Positions 21,308-33,796 of a stretch of 64,000 nt of DNA are shown here, piece by piece. Both the position numbers and the translations under genes were made by a program. This DNA is from Ignelater luminosus (Eukaryota; Arthropoda; Insecta; Coleoptera; Elateridae). Within the stretch, counting starts at the first letter, position 1; each line of letters begins with the position of its first letter. The DNA is taken from contig VTPC01003925.1 in assembly GCA_011009095.1 (NCBI GenBank), forward strand, positions 1-64,000, read 5' to 3'. The notes under the pieces were generated by a model, which saw only the letters and a list, made by a program, of their open reading frames with translations, was not told where the DNA came from and did no database searches.

Positions 21308-22897
21308 TTATTTATTTGAAGTTCGTTTTAATGCTAATAAAGGTGAAGTACCACTTTTGTTTTCTATTTCGTCTTTAACAGCATTTTTATTTATTCTATT
21401 AAAACTAAGTTTATCTAACTCTGTGTTTGAATTCGGTTTCCATCTGGAATTTCTTTTATCTGGTATTCTACTGGTATAACTTAATCGACTTTTGAATTTC
21501 TTAACTGCAGACTGAAGTTGAAAATCTGCCAGTTTCCTTCTGGGTACATGTCGGAAGGCATAATTCCAATCACCAGTGCGTTTTACATCAAGAAGAATTG
21601 ACATAACTTGATTAACTGTTAAAGATTTGCCAGATCCTGCACCCCACTCCAAATAATAATCTAATGGTAATTTTGCCATACGAATACCTTCTTTTTTGGC
21701 TTTTGCTAATGAAAGAGGTTCATTACTGACCTGCAAATAAATCATAAAAACATTTGGTTACATATTACGTGAGCCATTTAAATTTACCTTATCAACTATA
21801 GCACCAATTATATACACTGCATTATGATCATATTCTTTCAGAACGTCCCTACAATGAGGAGTTAAATATACTAATTGTTCTTTTGGAAAAACATCCAAAT
21901 AGCTTTTTTCATGTAAATTCAATGGGAACCATGGTTCATACATTGTTGCAATAAATTTATGCAAACCTTTAATAAGACTGCTTTCGCGTGCCACATTACA
22001 ATAATGCAAGTCAAAGGGATCTAAAAGAGAATCAATAATAGATATAAAATATTTAATTAAATGTAAAATTTACCATCACTAGAGCGATTTTCAGCAAACA
22101 AAAACATGAGTTGCTTTGCACAATTAGAATTCTCACGTTTGGTCATGTTTTCATGATAACCACAATCGACTACCAATTTTTGACCAAACTGCATAGATTG
22201 AATTAGACGATTATTATACATATGATTTATTGTACTATCATAAAATCGTAGAAAAATATTGTTACCGCCTAAATCATAATTCAAGACATTATCTTCCTTC
22301 TCAGGTTTTGGATTCCTTTCCCATTCTAACCTTTTGAACTCTTTTTTTTTCTATAAAACAAGAATTTAATGAGGAACGTTTACTTATTATTGATTTATTC
22401 CTTACCTGTTTGTTTTCTTTCTTTTTTTCTACTTTAAATAAAAATTCCAAAAATTTCTTTCTAGCTGACTTTGAGCTTAAATTTAACAGTTCTTTCCAAT
22501 TTTCACTCTTCATTGAAGAATTATTTGGAATAGCTTTTCCTTCTTGACGTAATACTTCCATTTCCAATATTAAAACTTTTAATTTGTGTTCTAAATCAGG
22601 ATCGCCTCCACATATTTCAGCAATATTTGGTTCATCTGAAGGTGCTATAATAAATTTCTATAAGTTATCTACAATATCATACTAGAAGCAAATACCTTCA
22701 ATTTCAGGTGCATGTGTTGTTGAAGTACAAAATGCAGATGAATTATGACTATGTAAAATATTTTTTCTGTGGAAGGTATTAACAATAATCTGTTGAGGAA
22801 ATACTTCTTTACAGATGTAAACATTTTTTGCTAAAGTATCAGCAAGATTTTCACTTAACCTCAATATTGTGGCAGAACCCTTGATAAATCTCAACAT
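21308..22897 (-). CDS. TRMT10C: Mitochondrial tRNA methyltransferase 10C / RNase P protein 1 (roswell orthologue)
   Basis: Five coding exons: 22897-22696, 22644-22406, 22350-22074, 22020-21788, 21730-21308; 1374 nt, 457 aa (human 403). The N-terminus (MLRFIKGSATILRLSENLA) is basic and amphipathic, as expected of a mitochondrial presequence. A charged coiled-coil stretch follows (KKFLEFLFKVEKKKENK). The SPOUT methyltransferase domain spans about residues 190-390, with LVVDCGYHENMT, LVYLTPHCRDVL, YIIGAIVDK and the SAM-binding knot segment KLPLDYYLEW followed by LTVNQV. In the family this protein methylates position 9 of mitochondrial tRNAs and, with an SDR5C1-type dehydrogenase and PRORC, forms protein-only mitochondrial RNase P. 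The VDKVNEPLSLAKAKKEG and KRTGDWNYAF segments favour the TRMT10C branch over TRMT10A/B. Confidence 0.9.
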
Positions 22898-23607
22898 CGT
22901 CGAAGAATATTATCAGAATACAAAGACACAACTCCTGTTCTTTATTTAACCATGAAGATATGACACAAATTAATATTTACCTTCTGCCGTAAAATTTTCA
23001 AAATGCTTTAATTTGAAAGCACTTTGAGTTTCGAAGCATAAGATACACATAACCTCAAAATAAATGTTAACATGTAGCAACATTCAGCATTTAAAATACC
23101 TAGATTCAATAGCATCATTGCCAAATGTTAAAAATCTTTATATAACGAAAACAAAAGTTTCAAAAAATTAAAATCAAACACAGTTGCAGGTGTATATTTT
23201 ATTTTAAAATTGGAATCTGTCAGAATTATATTTAAACTCTACTCCCCGTGCATTTGATATTTTTCAAACAAACATGTAGTTTTATTTTGTACGACTTTTT
23301 AATTTTTTAGTTTTTGTGTACAAGTTTGGCAATGATGTCTGTTACCAATGTACAGAGTGAAAGATTCCAATAAAGCAACTTTTAAGCTTTTAAGGTTATG
23401 TTGAGTTTAGGTTGTCCACCACTGTTTTGGGTTGTCAACATCAACATCGGTACTAGAAATAAATAATAATAATAATAATAATTTAATCTTGTTAGTCAGT
23501 CACTAATTATAAATTATTTTTGAGGATTTGTAAATTGTGTTTTCGTAATTGTAATTAGTAATATTGTAAAATCAATGTGATATAATTAAACATACCAAAC
23601 CTTAAAC
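22898..23607. promoter_or_regulatory. Shared upstream region of TRMT10C and TRAPPC11 (putative bidirectional promoter)
   Basis: 710 bp separate two divergent start codons. An (AAT)n microsatellite lies at about 23459-23482. No specific promoter element was assigned. Confidence 0.55.
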
Positions 23608-26600
23608 ATGCAATCAACTAATATAGCATCAACAAATCAGTGTGAACTACCATTAGAATTATGTGCAAAACCATTGGCACTAGTGGGTGTATCTGGATTA
23701 GATACAATAAATAATGCAATACATAAATCGATATGGGAGACATTTAGCAGTAATCGTAGGATAGAACGATCTCCTGTTTTATTTAAATTGATAGGAAATG
23801 CCCATGAATTTCCAGTTGTAAAACCCAAGAGAAATTCATACGAATGGTATATACCAAAAGGCATATTAAAAAAGAATTGGATGAATAAATATTTAAATGA
23901 AATTCCAGCCGTGATAGCTGTATTTTATGATCTAGATTGGAATGATTTGCAATGGAATGAGAAAATGATAGAATGTGCATCAAGAGTGCAGTCTATGAGA
24001 GCTGCACTAGAAGGTCGTAACACCAGAATTGTAGTTGTATTAATTCAAGATACTCCTCCGTTACCCAGTGGAGAGGATGTTCTGGGAACCGAAAGGGCCG
24101 TCGCATTGTGTGCTAGTTGTGAATTAAATGCAAAGTCTTTATTTGTATTACCACATGGTGATCACTTGCAAGGATATGTCCTTCGCTTAGAAAATGCTTT
24201 TTATGATTTAGCACAAAATTATTATTATTTGGAGGCAAGAAATATAAAATCACATAGGGAACATTTGAATAAAAGTACACATCAGTACCTCTTCGTTAGA
24301 CATCAATTTAAAATGGGCTTTTTAAATGAATTAAGACAAGATAATCATACTGCACATAAGTAGGTTTTAATTTACTATGAAAACAATTAAGTTTTACATT
24401 TTATTTTTAGGCACTATACTCATGCCTATAATAATTTGCTAGAAATTCGTATTGTTGACACAAATGCAATGGAAATCCGCACAATAGCTGGATTCATTAA
24501 TTACAAATTATGTCGATTAATGTTTAGTCTTGGTTTGCCACGAGATGCTATTTCACAATTTCGTGCTCATACAGAACGTTTCAAAATGCGAATAGGTTTT
24601 CAAGAATTAGCGTTTGAGCATCATGCATGGATGTCAAAACAGTAATATGCTTAATAATAATAAATATTAAATATTAACAATTTCATGGTTTTTAGATTTA
24701 GTGTTTTTGGTGATATTTTTGATGAAGCTGTTAAGTTAGGTTTACCAGCTGTACAAACCCAACATCCTGGTGTTTATTATCAACAAGCTGCACAGCATGC
24801 AACACTCAGAAAGAAATCTTGTCAGGAGTTATGTCAGGTATCAGAATATTGTTATTTAATTTACCTGGTGTACATCTATCTGCTAAACAGGCGTTAACTC
24901 TCCTTAATTAATCAATTTACTTTATTGATGTCTGCTTTTTATTATAAAATCAAACTAGGCTTTCGTTTCACTTTGTTTTTCAAATATATGCAATCCAGGT
25001 TGACAACCTACTAATTAAAAGAATCACCATATACATTTAGAATTTCTGTATAGGTTAGGAGCTATCAAAAATAATTTATGTAAGCATTGGTTATATTCAG
25101 AAGACAAAATTGTTGCAGAGCAGCTACACAACTGTTGTTGAAACATTTACTGATGATGCTATCTGTTCAACATGCTAGATAGTGGTCACCATGTTTAGGA
25201 GTGCTTTTTCAATGCACTACTTTTGAGTCAACTTATGCTTGGTGGGAGTGAAGAGTAAGAGTAATCAAAGGTGCTTTGCAGACAAAGTATCAATTGTTCC
25301 TGCTCCACAATACTTGCTGCTCAATGCTTTGTCTTCTGAAACATAGGTTATGTCAAAAATGACTTTTTTAACATTTTGTTTAAGAAATCGTGAAAATCAT
25401 AAATAATTTTCCTAAAGACTTCCTTGTAATTTGTAATTCTAGTAACTTTTTAGTATTTAAGTAGCATTTCACCTTCATTTGGTAAATTTATAAAACAATT
25501 TGACAGTTGAGTAATTCTAAAAGTTGGCATGCATGTAATACGTATGACTTTACTTCCATGGCCAACATCAAAAACAGTAAAATGGGCATTCCAAGTTATA
25601 TACCTACTCATTTTTATCCACTTGTACCTTCTTTCCTGGAAAACTGAGATGTAAGGCTTGTGGTAACTCACAAGAAGATATAGTAACCTGGTAGACATCA
25701 TTGTTGTGGGTTTTTGTCTTCTATTAGTTTAGAAATAAAAAGATTTTTTACATAACTTATTAATATATAAAGATTAACACAAAGAAGCAGGACTGATAGT
25801 ACACCAAAGTTCAAAATTAATATGTTTGTAGAGTGTAACAGCACATCCTACTCCTGATCCACTAGAAAATGCAAAACACATTGAGTTTTATGGCCAAAGA
25901 CCTTGGCGACCTGGTAAGCTAAGTACTGCAGAATCACCCGATCCACAATTAGAATCTAAAGGCATACAAGCATTACAATATTTAGAAAAACAAGTTAATC
26001 ATTCTGTAAGTTGTTGGCATAAGTGTAAACATAGAATAATATAACAAGTTGTTCTTATAGAATATTGTAATATCATTATTTGGATATGCAATTTCACAGT
26101 ACAAAACCTATAAATGCTTGAGAATGAGACGACATTTAGTTGTGCAAATGGCTGAAGAATATTATAATTCCCAAGATTATGGTAAAGCCCTTACGTATGT
26201 ACATAATTTGTTTTTTTTAATAATTTAAACTATTTTTAAATACATTTGCAGATTGTTCACTCACATGTTATGGGATTACCGAACTGAACGTTGGTGGCTT
26301 CTCCTAACAGATATCCTATGCAAAGCTTTGCGATGTGCATTCTTAACAGCAAATATTCAAGATTATGTTATGTTAAGTTTAGAACTTTTAGGAACTTCAA
26401 CTACAATTACAATAGATCAGAAAAAGCAAATTTATCACAATCTAAATAATATTTTTAAAGTAAGAAATTAACAATATGTAAAAACAGAGCATATTTTATT
26501 GCTGTTTTTATAGAAACAAATTCCACAACCTGAACCAGATACACCTATGAAAGGTATACAGAATGCAAGTTTATTGTGGAAACCAGTTTTAGCTGCCGAA

Positions 26601-29600
26601 CCACTTTTATTATCTCTTGATATGGGTAACATTGTATCGTGTATTGATAGTAAAGCACGATTTATGCAAAATAAATATCAAGGAGATCAATTAGTAATTG
26701 TTGAGCTTTTTATTAGGTAAGATTGTTGAAGTATTGTGAGATTGAAAAATTTAAAACTATCGTAAACATGTTTTAGGACTACTTGTCCATTTCCATTAAA
26801 GTTTAATAAAATTTCTGTAATGATAAACACTCCAGGATATAGTTCAGAGTTTGCTGTTAATAATCTTCATGCAGATGCAGAAAATTTAATTTTCAATTTT
26901 AATGAAGTTAAAAGATTTTTAATTGAATTCATGCCAAATCCAAATGATATTGGTAAAGAGATTCAAGTAAGAATTGTACTAATATACTTTTTAGTATTTT
27001 TGATAATATTACCATTTTTTTAGATTGGTGCTATAAATTTGTATATGGGCAATCAGCAGCTATGTTATATTGACTTAAAGTTTAATGGACTAGGTAATGA
27101 TGTAAATAAATTGTGTCCAGATTTAATGCATTTTAAAAGAACTAGCCGAAGTATATATGATTTTGACAACATGAAGCCCTTACCTGTGGCACTTATAGTA
27201 CCACGACAATCTAAATTAACAGTTAAACTTGATCACCAACAGCCATCACTGTTAGGTGAATGGTATGAAATTCTGATCTCAATTGTAAATGATGAAGAAT
27301 ATGTCGTAGAAAATTTACAGCTTGAAATTATGCTAGCTGATAACAATATAGATCAGAATAGTAAGTTTTATATAAAACATGTGGTATCACAGTTTAATCA
27401 TAATTTAAATTTTTTTAATTTTAGCGGAATTTTGTTCAAACGATTCTGGTAAACCACAAAATTTACCCATACAATTACAAAAAGATCAATTAAAAACTTC
27501 CGAGGTATTTTCTACAAAAATATATATGAGATGCCATACAATTGGATCAAGAAATGTTGGAATAAAAATCACTTATTTATTAAAAAGTGAAAAACCTGTA
27601 GCAAGTATCAAAGAGGAAATTATTCATGTTCCAGTAGTTAAGCCATTTGATATTTCAACGAAATTCTTAACAATGAGATTTGGAGAAATTTCAAAATTTT
27701 ATGTGGGGGAACCTTTCATTCTAATGCCTGTTATTAATTGTTTATCACAGTGGCCTATTATTATTCAAGATACAACTCTGGAATTTGTAAGTTTCTTATT
27801 TCTGTTTTTAATATCAATATTTAGATTGTGAAAGAGTAATTTTAGTCACCATTAGTGAAAGAAGTGGAAAATGCAAGTAAAAGTCAAATAAAAGGTTTAA
27901 CATTATGTAATGGTGATAGCGGAGCAGACATTTTTGTAGCAGAAGTATTCAAACAAAATGACTCGGCAATAAATATTGGACAATATACAGTAAAGTGGAA
28001 GAGGTAAATCTTATATAAAAGAGAATTTTCACACTGTGAATGCAGTAAAGTAATAAGAATAACAATCTGACTTACTTTACTACCTCTTGCACAGTGTGAA
28101 AATTGTTTTACTATTTCTGTTTATTTTCAATAGTGTTGCTTACCGAGTTACTTATTTTATTAGAGAAAATGGTAATAACATAACTGTTAGTCAAATGTCA
28201 ATAACAGGCTTAGGTGTTGATTGGATTCCATTAGATATTGAACTTCCATTACCTGCTTTTGGATTAGTACGTACTCCACTGCTTGTAAGTTATAAATTCT
28301 ATAATCGATCTCAACAACTAATTCAGTTAGAGATGAATATGGAAGCTAGTGAAGCATTTATGTTTGCTGGTTACAAACAGGTAAGTTTGTTCCTAATCAA
28401 GATTTTGATAACAAAATTAAACTTTCATAACTAATGTTCAGTGGTTTTAGGCAACAAATATAAAAATAATTCCCACCAAGATTCCTACTTACTATTACGC
28501 ATGTAAAATAAATGCACGCATATTACCCCCACAAGCACTGCTGCTGTTGCAAACAACCTCAATGAATTGGTGGGAATCAAAAATCTAAAACTGCTGGACA
28601 TTATTCACAACAAACAATAGAATTAAGAAAATTATCTGATCCTAGCAATAAGGTTTAATGCCATATAAGGAGTAATTTTTTTCATATAAAAAAAAATTGA
28701 CTTCGTATTTGTTCAGATACATAGTTCTCTTTTATAATATTCTGACTATAATTTGGGCGTGCTTTATTAGGACACTTTGTGCTCGAGTGAAACAAAACTT
28801 GAGCATTCAGATTTTGTGCTTAAGTAGACCAATTACTCCAGCTTAATTAGAATTTAAAAACATCATTAATCCAGAGAAAATCCCCATCTTACATGATCTC
28901 ATATTTAATATATTCTTATGCTCATGATATCAATTATAGGTTTGTGCAATGCATGACTTAATTATGCTTAATCATTGTAAAGGGGAGAGAGCATTCATGA
29001 ATCAATCTGGTATGACTACTCATCAAAGGAGAATTGCTTTTTAGCAACACAAGAACCAGTACTAATTGAACTAATTTGTGAATTGTCAAATCAATATAAT
29101 ATGCCACTATGAACCGTTGATCACAGCATTTGCATTATGTTTTTCTGAAAGTCTCGTTTTTTACAATTGTTTTGTAGGTAGACAAAGATAAAAAACTGTT
29201 AAAATAATACAAGCTATTGAAATAATAGCTGATTCAGTTTCAAATGCATTCCTTTACTGCTTATGCACACTAGATTGATTACTAAATTAATACATGAACC
29301 AGTCACAAACTGTCTTATTGGAACAAACCTGTTCTCTGCATCTGCAATAAAATTAAGAATAAAAACATGAGAAAAAACATAATTATAATGGAATTAATCA
29401 ATCATTTACCTTGAAGAAACCCACCCTTTTAATGGAATATTGAGGTTATGTTACAATTATGCAAGAGCTGTTTGACACAGTAATATCTTTTGTACAATAT
29501 TTCACTGTAAATTTTATACAGATTTGTAAAAATTGACTTAAATTTTGAAGCAAAAATTGAGAATATTTATAGCATATTCAATGGAACAATATTTAAGTGT

Positions 29601-32600
29601 ACACTGACCCCATGCAAGTGTACACTGGTGTTACTTGAATCACGTAACTGCTCTGTATGCAGGTAATGCACATGTAACTTTTGAAAATAAAATTTTCTTC
29701 ATATCAAGTGTAACCAACTAATCTAACCTACTCTGTAAAGAAGAAGATTGCTGAAGAACGCGATTAAGGTCCTGTTGGCTACAAGTAAAGAAAGGATCCT
29801 GGTTTGAGGTTTCTTGTGGACTTTTCATGTTATACAATAAACATATGTTTACACCACATGAACAAAACATGTTAACACTACTAACTTGTGCAAACTAAGT
29901 GTACACTTGCGAATGTCCGCAAACCAGACGTTAACCTAACCTTTACTTTGCCTCACACGTGTTCATTGTTTACCTTCACTCATTGTTAGTGGATGGTTAG
30001 CGGTTTGCGTGCTCGTTTATATTCATTTTTAAGATTACAAGAATTTGAATAACCCAAATAACAAGTTATGAAATTTTTAGATTAGAAACGCACTGTACCT
30101 GCGAAATCCAAACATTAAACGTCATTTTGGTAATGATAATGCGAGAAAACGCAGATGCACCAACAGAACTTGACTCATTTTTGAAATTAAATCCATAACC
30201 GTGTCATTCAGGATACATTTTTCATGTTAATTTTGATATTATTTTTCTAGCAAGTTCCTTGTGGTAAAATTTACAATAAATCTTAGTATATTTTCAACGA
30301 ACTCCGAAGGAGTCGTTACTGAATTTGCGAAGTTTGTCTGTCTGTCTGTATGTATGTATGTATGTATGTATGTATGTCTGTCCGCATTTTTTGTCAAATT
30401 TTGAAATTTTGGCTTCAGATTTGGATTCTACATCAAAAACCAAAGGCAACGTGGTGCCTTCGTTTTTTGATAACTCTTTGGGAACATGGTCAACATGGCC
30501 GCCGAAAATTGGAAAATTTTCAAAAATTTTCTTTACTTTACAGTCGTATTCTACATCAAAATATAAGACAAACGTATACTTTTAGTTTTTTGATATCACC
30601 TCGGGAACATGGTTAAAATGGCCACCAAGATTTGAAAAAAGTAACAAAACAGAAGTTCATTGTGGTTGTGCTTTGCGCTCCCAGATGTTTTATTTTTAAA
30701 ATATTACTATGTCAAACGGCTCTCAAGTTTCAAATTTTACACACCACCTACCGAGATAGTGTAGAAAAATCATACTGAAAATGCATGTACTCCATCCTTC
30801 GCAGATCAACCAGAGATTCACTTGAATGGAGCAAAATAGCCTACATCGGACGATATGATTGGGAGTAGAACGGAATCTTGGGGTGTCGTCACCTTCCACA
30901 GCAACTAATCTGACGTGTTATAAAAAAAATTTTCAACAACCAACCCTCAAAGTTTCAGGTGTGGGAACAAGCTAAAGAAAACTAAAGAAAATCTGCTGTG
31001 AGACCTAGAAAAGCAAAAACAAAACTCGGTTACTGTCGCTGGGTTGAGGCTTGTCACAAACTCAGAAGAAAAATTTGATGCAGCCCTATTACAACCACTA
31101 ACGACACACTGCATCGGCGACGATTTCCGTCCTACTGAATCTCCTAGCACAAAGTAAAATTCCAACACCTCAGGGATGAGCTCCCTCAACAAAAATCTCG
31201 ATTCTTAAAAAATTAAAATTTAACTAAACAAGAGACGACTTGGAGGTGTAATTTCTGATAAGCCACAAGTAGCAACCAATAAAATCTGCTCTCTCACAAG
31301 GACATAATTGTAAATTACAATTAAAGTAGAAATGAAGCTGAATAAGCTTTACAGATAAACTGGTCGAGAAATCCCAACTTCAATTGGTTGTGGCTAGACC
31401 AAAAACAAAAGATCAACCACACATGGACTACCTTTAGAGAAATGAACAAGAATTACGTAACCAAATACACCTGTCCACTTATCTAAATATCAAAGACAAA
31501 ACATAGGGAAAGTTGTGAGGTAATAATTAAAGATGAAATCCAATTTACAAATCAGTGAATTGTGATAAGAAAAATCCAATTCTAATCAATTGGCTAACAA
31601 GATCTATAATGAAGTAAGATTAACCAAAAATACGAGTCACAGCTGGGAAAGTTCAACATACTGTGAAAATAAAGTTAAAGATTGAAAGAATTATACTCTG
31701 TGTCCTGCTTGCTACCATAAATAAATAAGAAAAATTCGTCAACCCTCAATTGATTTAAAAATTAAAAAACAAAATTAATCAACCTCTTAGTGTGAACTCA
31801 TCATTATCAAAAACACCTCTCCAACAAGAACAAACTATCAAAAAAATACAAGAACACACTGAAAGCACAGACTAAATATAACACATGTAATGGAAGAAAA
31901 ATTGAATTTTACACACTCAAGGAGCAGTTTGTGTAATAAAAAAACCACATCCTTTATTTCAGTTCTTATATAAAAATAAGTTTTTCTATGATTGTTCAGA
32001 AAACTGAAAATTTTGAATACGTAATCAAAATCCTTAACTTCAAATTATGGGCACTAACAAATATCAACAAAAACTTATTTTTATAGGTTATGTTTATAAC
32101 TTGCATGCCTGGGCATGTTTTTATCGGTTGTACTTTTTACCTTTTCACAAGATTCTCATACTAAAATAATGAAGCAAATAGTAGTCTATACCTCTATGGC
32201 CTATCTTCCCAGATTGCCTTTGACTATAGTCTTTCATATGTCAATTTTTATTTTCAAATTCAATTCTGAGATTGGCTAAAGAAGTCAGACAAAAATATGT
32301 ATAATATGCATAATTCAGATTTTAGTTTTCTACGATTTTTTATCAGTAAATTGGTGATATGCAGCATTACAGGCATAAAAAGCTCCAATTTCCATTTTAT
32401 ACTTTCAAATTACAAACCAAGAAATACTGGAAAGCTAATATGGGTTTTGGTCCAGTTTTCGGTTTTTTTTCCTGGTTTGGTCCAGATCCCGATCTTCTCC
32501 CATAGAAAGACTCCCTTCACCTGCCTTCATCCTACTCTTTGACGAACTTAACCTCAAATATGTTTATTGTTTGTTCCTGAAGAAACAACTTAAACGAACT

Positions 32601-33796
32601 TGAGAACAAATTTAGTTGAATTTACATGATTGTTTATCCATGTGGTTTTCTCTACTCATGATCCAAGGGTAGGTTAGAAGCTGTTGTTGAACTTATGAAT
32701 TTTTTTTTAAATAAAATGCACTTAGGCTACACCAAAAGCACAAAGAATTAACAATAAATAATAACTTAATTCACCTTGAAATATGTAGTAAAGAACATGT
32801 AAATAAACCCAGGTGCCTTCTCAATTCAGTTCAGCGTTTCGACCACCAAAGGTGTAACAGTGAATCTTTTGAGGTTATATGCAAACTAATTTAAATTACA
32901 TTAACAAAATATGGAAATAAACTTTTCATTCTATTGGCAGCATCAGTTTTTAATTTGACGTTAATTTGTTAACGATTAAACAATAAATTGCAGTTTAACA
33001 CAGTGATTTATAAGAGTAGTAGGTATACGTACTTTTGTTTTCAGTTTGTATTCTTTTAAAACAATCAAACAATGACTGCTTCTACCGAATGTTTTTAGCA
33101 ACTTCTCTTGAAGTGTATTTTGGTGATCAAATATAGTTTAAAAGTTAAAAAGTGTTGTTTAAAATTATAGAGATGTCAACAGTTTATCAACTAAAGATTT
33201 CTTTAATGCAGTAGTATAACCTTCTCCGCTTTTTATTATTTTCTTCCTTCAATCTCAAAGTTCACTCCTAACCTAAAATAAAATAGTTTGAATATTTACA
33301 GGAAATGGGTTTAAAAATGGTATATTAATGTCATTAGTTTATTGTAAAAAACCAGCACTTTAAAATCAGTGGGATTGTAATACCAAAATATGCTTTTTGT
33401 ATTGTAAATCTTCTAATAAACTACTTTTATGTTTCAGTTACAAATATCAATCTTACCAGAAAGCACAAAAACACTACAATATAATCTATATCCATTGATT
33501 TCGGGTTGTGTGATGCTACCAAAACTTACATTGACAGTACCTGAAGGAAGCCCAGAAGGTCCAGCTCTAAGGCAAGAACAACTCAATAGCTTGATTGAAC
33601 GAGCTGTACCAACACATTTTTTTATTATGGTCTGCAAGATTAGATAAATGAGTTAAAAAACAAACTTACTTTATTTTTTTTTACTTTTTAGCCACAAAGC
33701 AAAGGAATACCACCGAGAAATTTAGGAATTAACCATATAAAGAAATTGCCACTTTACAATGATGCATGTAAAACTAGAAGTATAAATATTATTTAA
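23608..33796 (+). CDS. TRAPPC11: Trafficking protein particle complex subunit 11 (foie gras / gryzun)
   Basis: Fourteen coding exons: 23608-24359, 24411-24641, 24696-24837, 25832-26005, 26061-26194, 26252-26459, 26514-26716, 26777-26966, 27024-27360, 27425-27786, 27846-28003, 28134-28380, 33438-33629, 33692-33796; 3435 nt, 1144 aa (human 1133). The match is strong in the N-terminal part ([43 protein letters not shown]), the foie gras helical region ([27 protein letters not shown]) and the C-terminal gryzun beta region ([24 protein letters not shown]). TRAPPC11 is a scaffold of the TRAPPIII Rab1 exchange complex in ER-to-Golgi traffic and autophagy. The donor of exon 13 is weak (ATG followed by GTCTGC); reading through would end at a stop at 33645-33647 and give a shorter variant C-terminus. 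Introns 3 (1.0 kb) and 12 (5.1 kb) are enlarged by repeats. Poly(A) signal AATAAA at 33878-33883. Confidence 0.95.
24838..25831. other. Intron 3 of TRAPPC11
   Basis: About 1 kb containing a candidate inverted-repeat element at about 25094-25345. The 83-codon minus-strand open frame at 25450-25701 matches nothing I know and is not called. Confidence 0.55.
25094..25345. mobile_element. Candidate 250-bp foldback element in TRAPPC11 intron 3
   Basis: Inverted ends share TTCAGAAGACAAA and AGCAGC blocks (left 25094-25123, right about 25316-25345), with a few mismatches. A GGTTAT hexamer occurs close to both ends and may be a target duplication. No coding capacity. The class is not determined. Confidence 0.45.
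28024..28104. repeat. Hairpin filling TRAPPC11 intron 11
   Basis: The 5' arm has AATTTTCACACTGTG (28024-28038) and AGTAAAGTAA (28044-28053); the 3' arm has the exact complements TTACTTTACT (28072-28081) and CACAGTGTGAAAATT (28090-28104). Asymmetric internal loops of 5 and 8 nt separate the two paired blocks and the terminal loop is 18 nt. The hairpin takes up 81 of the 130 bases of the intron (28004-28133). Confidence 0.8.
30334..30382. repeat. TGTC/TGTA tetranucleotide microsatellite
   Basis: Runs of TGTC, then at least eight TGTA units, then TGTC again. It is preceded by ACTCCGAAGGAGTCGTTACT, a short palindromic tract; this combination suggests that the microsatellite belongs to a mobile element and did not arise alone. 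Confidence 0.85.
30425..30640 (+). repeat. Two-copy tandem repeat, unit about 123 bp
   Basis: Copies starting at 30425 and 30548 share ATTCTACATCAAAA, GTTTTTTGATA, GGGAACATGGT and ATGGCC blocks in the same order and spacing. They are diverged and directly follow the microsatellite. Confidence 0.65.

Larger units (their letters stand above)
28381..33437. other. Long intron 12 of TRAPPC11, repeat-rich
   Basis: A 5.1-kb intron just before the last two coding exons. It contains repeated AAGTGTACACTG motifs (about 29595-29630 and near 29905), a TGTC/TGTA microsatellite with a tandem duplication (30334-30640), a C/A-rich stretch (about 31200-31900) that looks like decayed retroelement DNA without an identifiable domain, and one copy of a dispersed repeat shared with PNLDC1 intron 6 (about 32555-32675). 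Confidence 0.6.
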
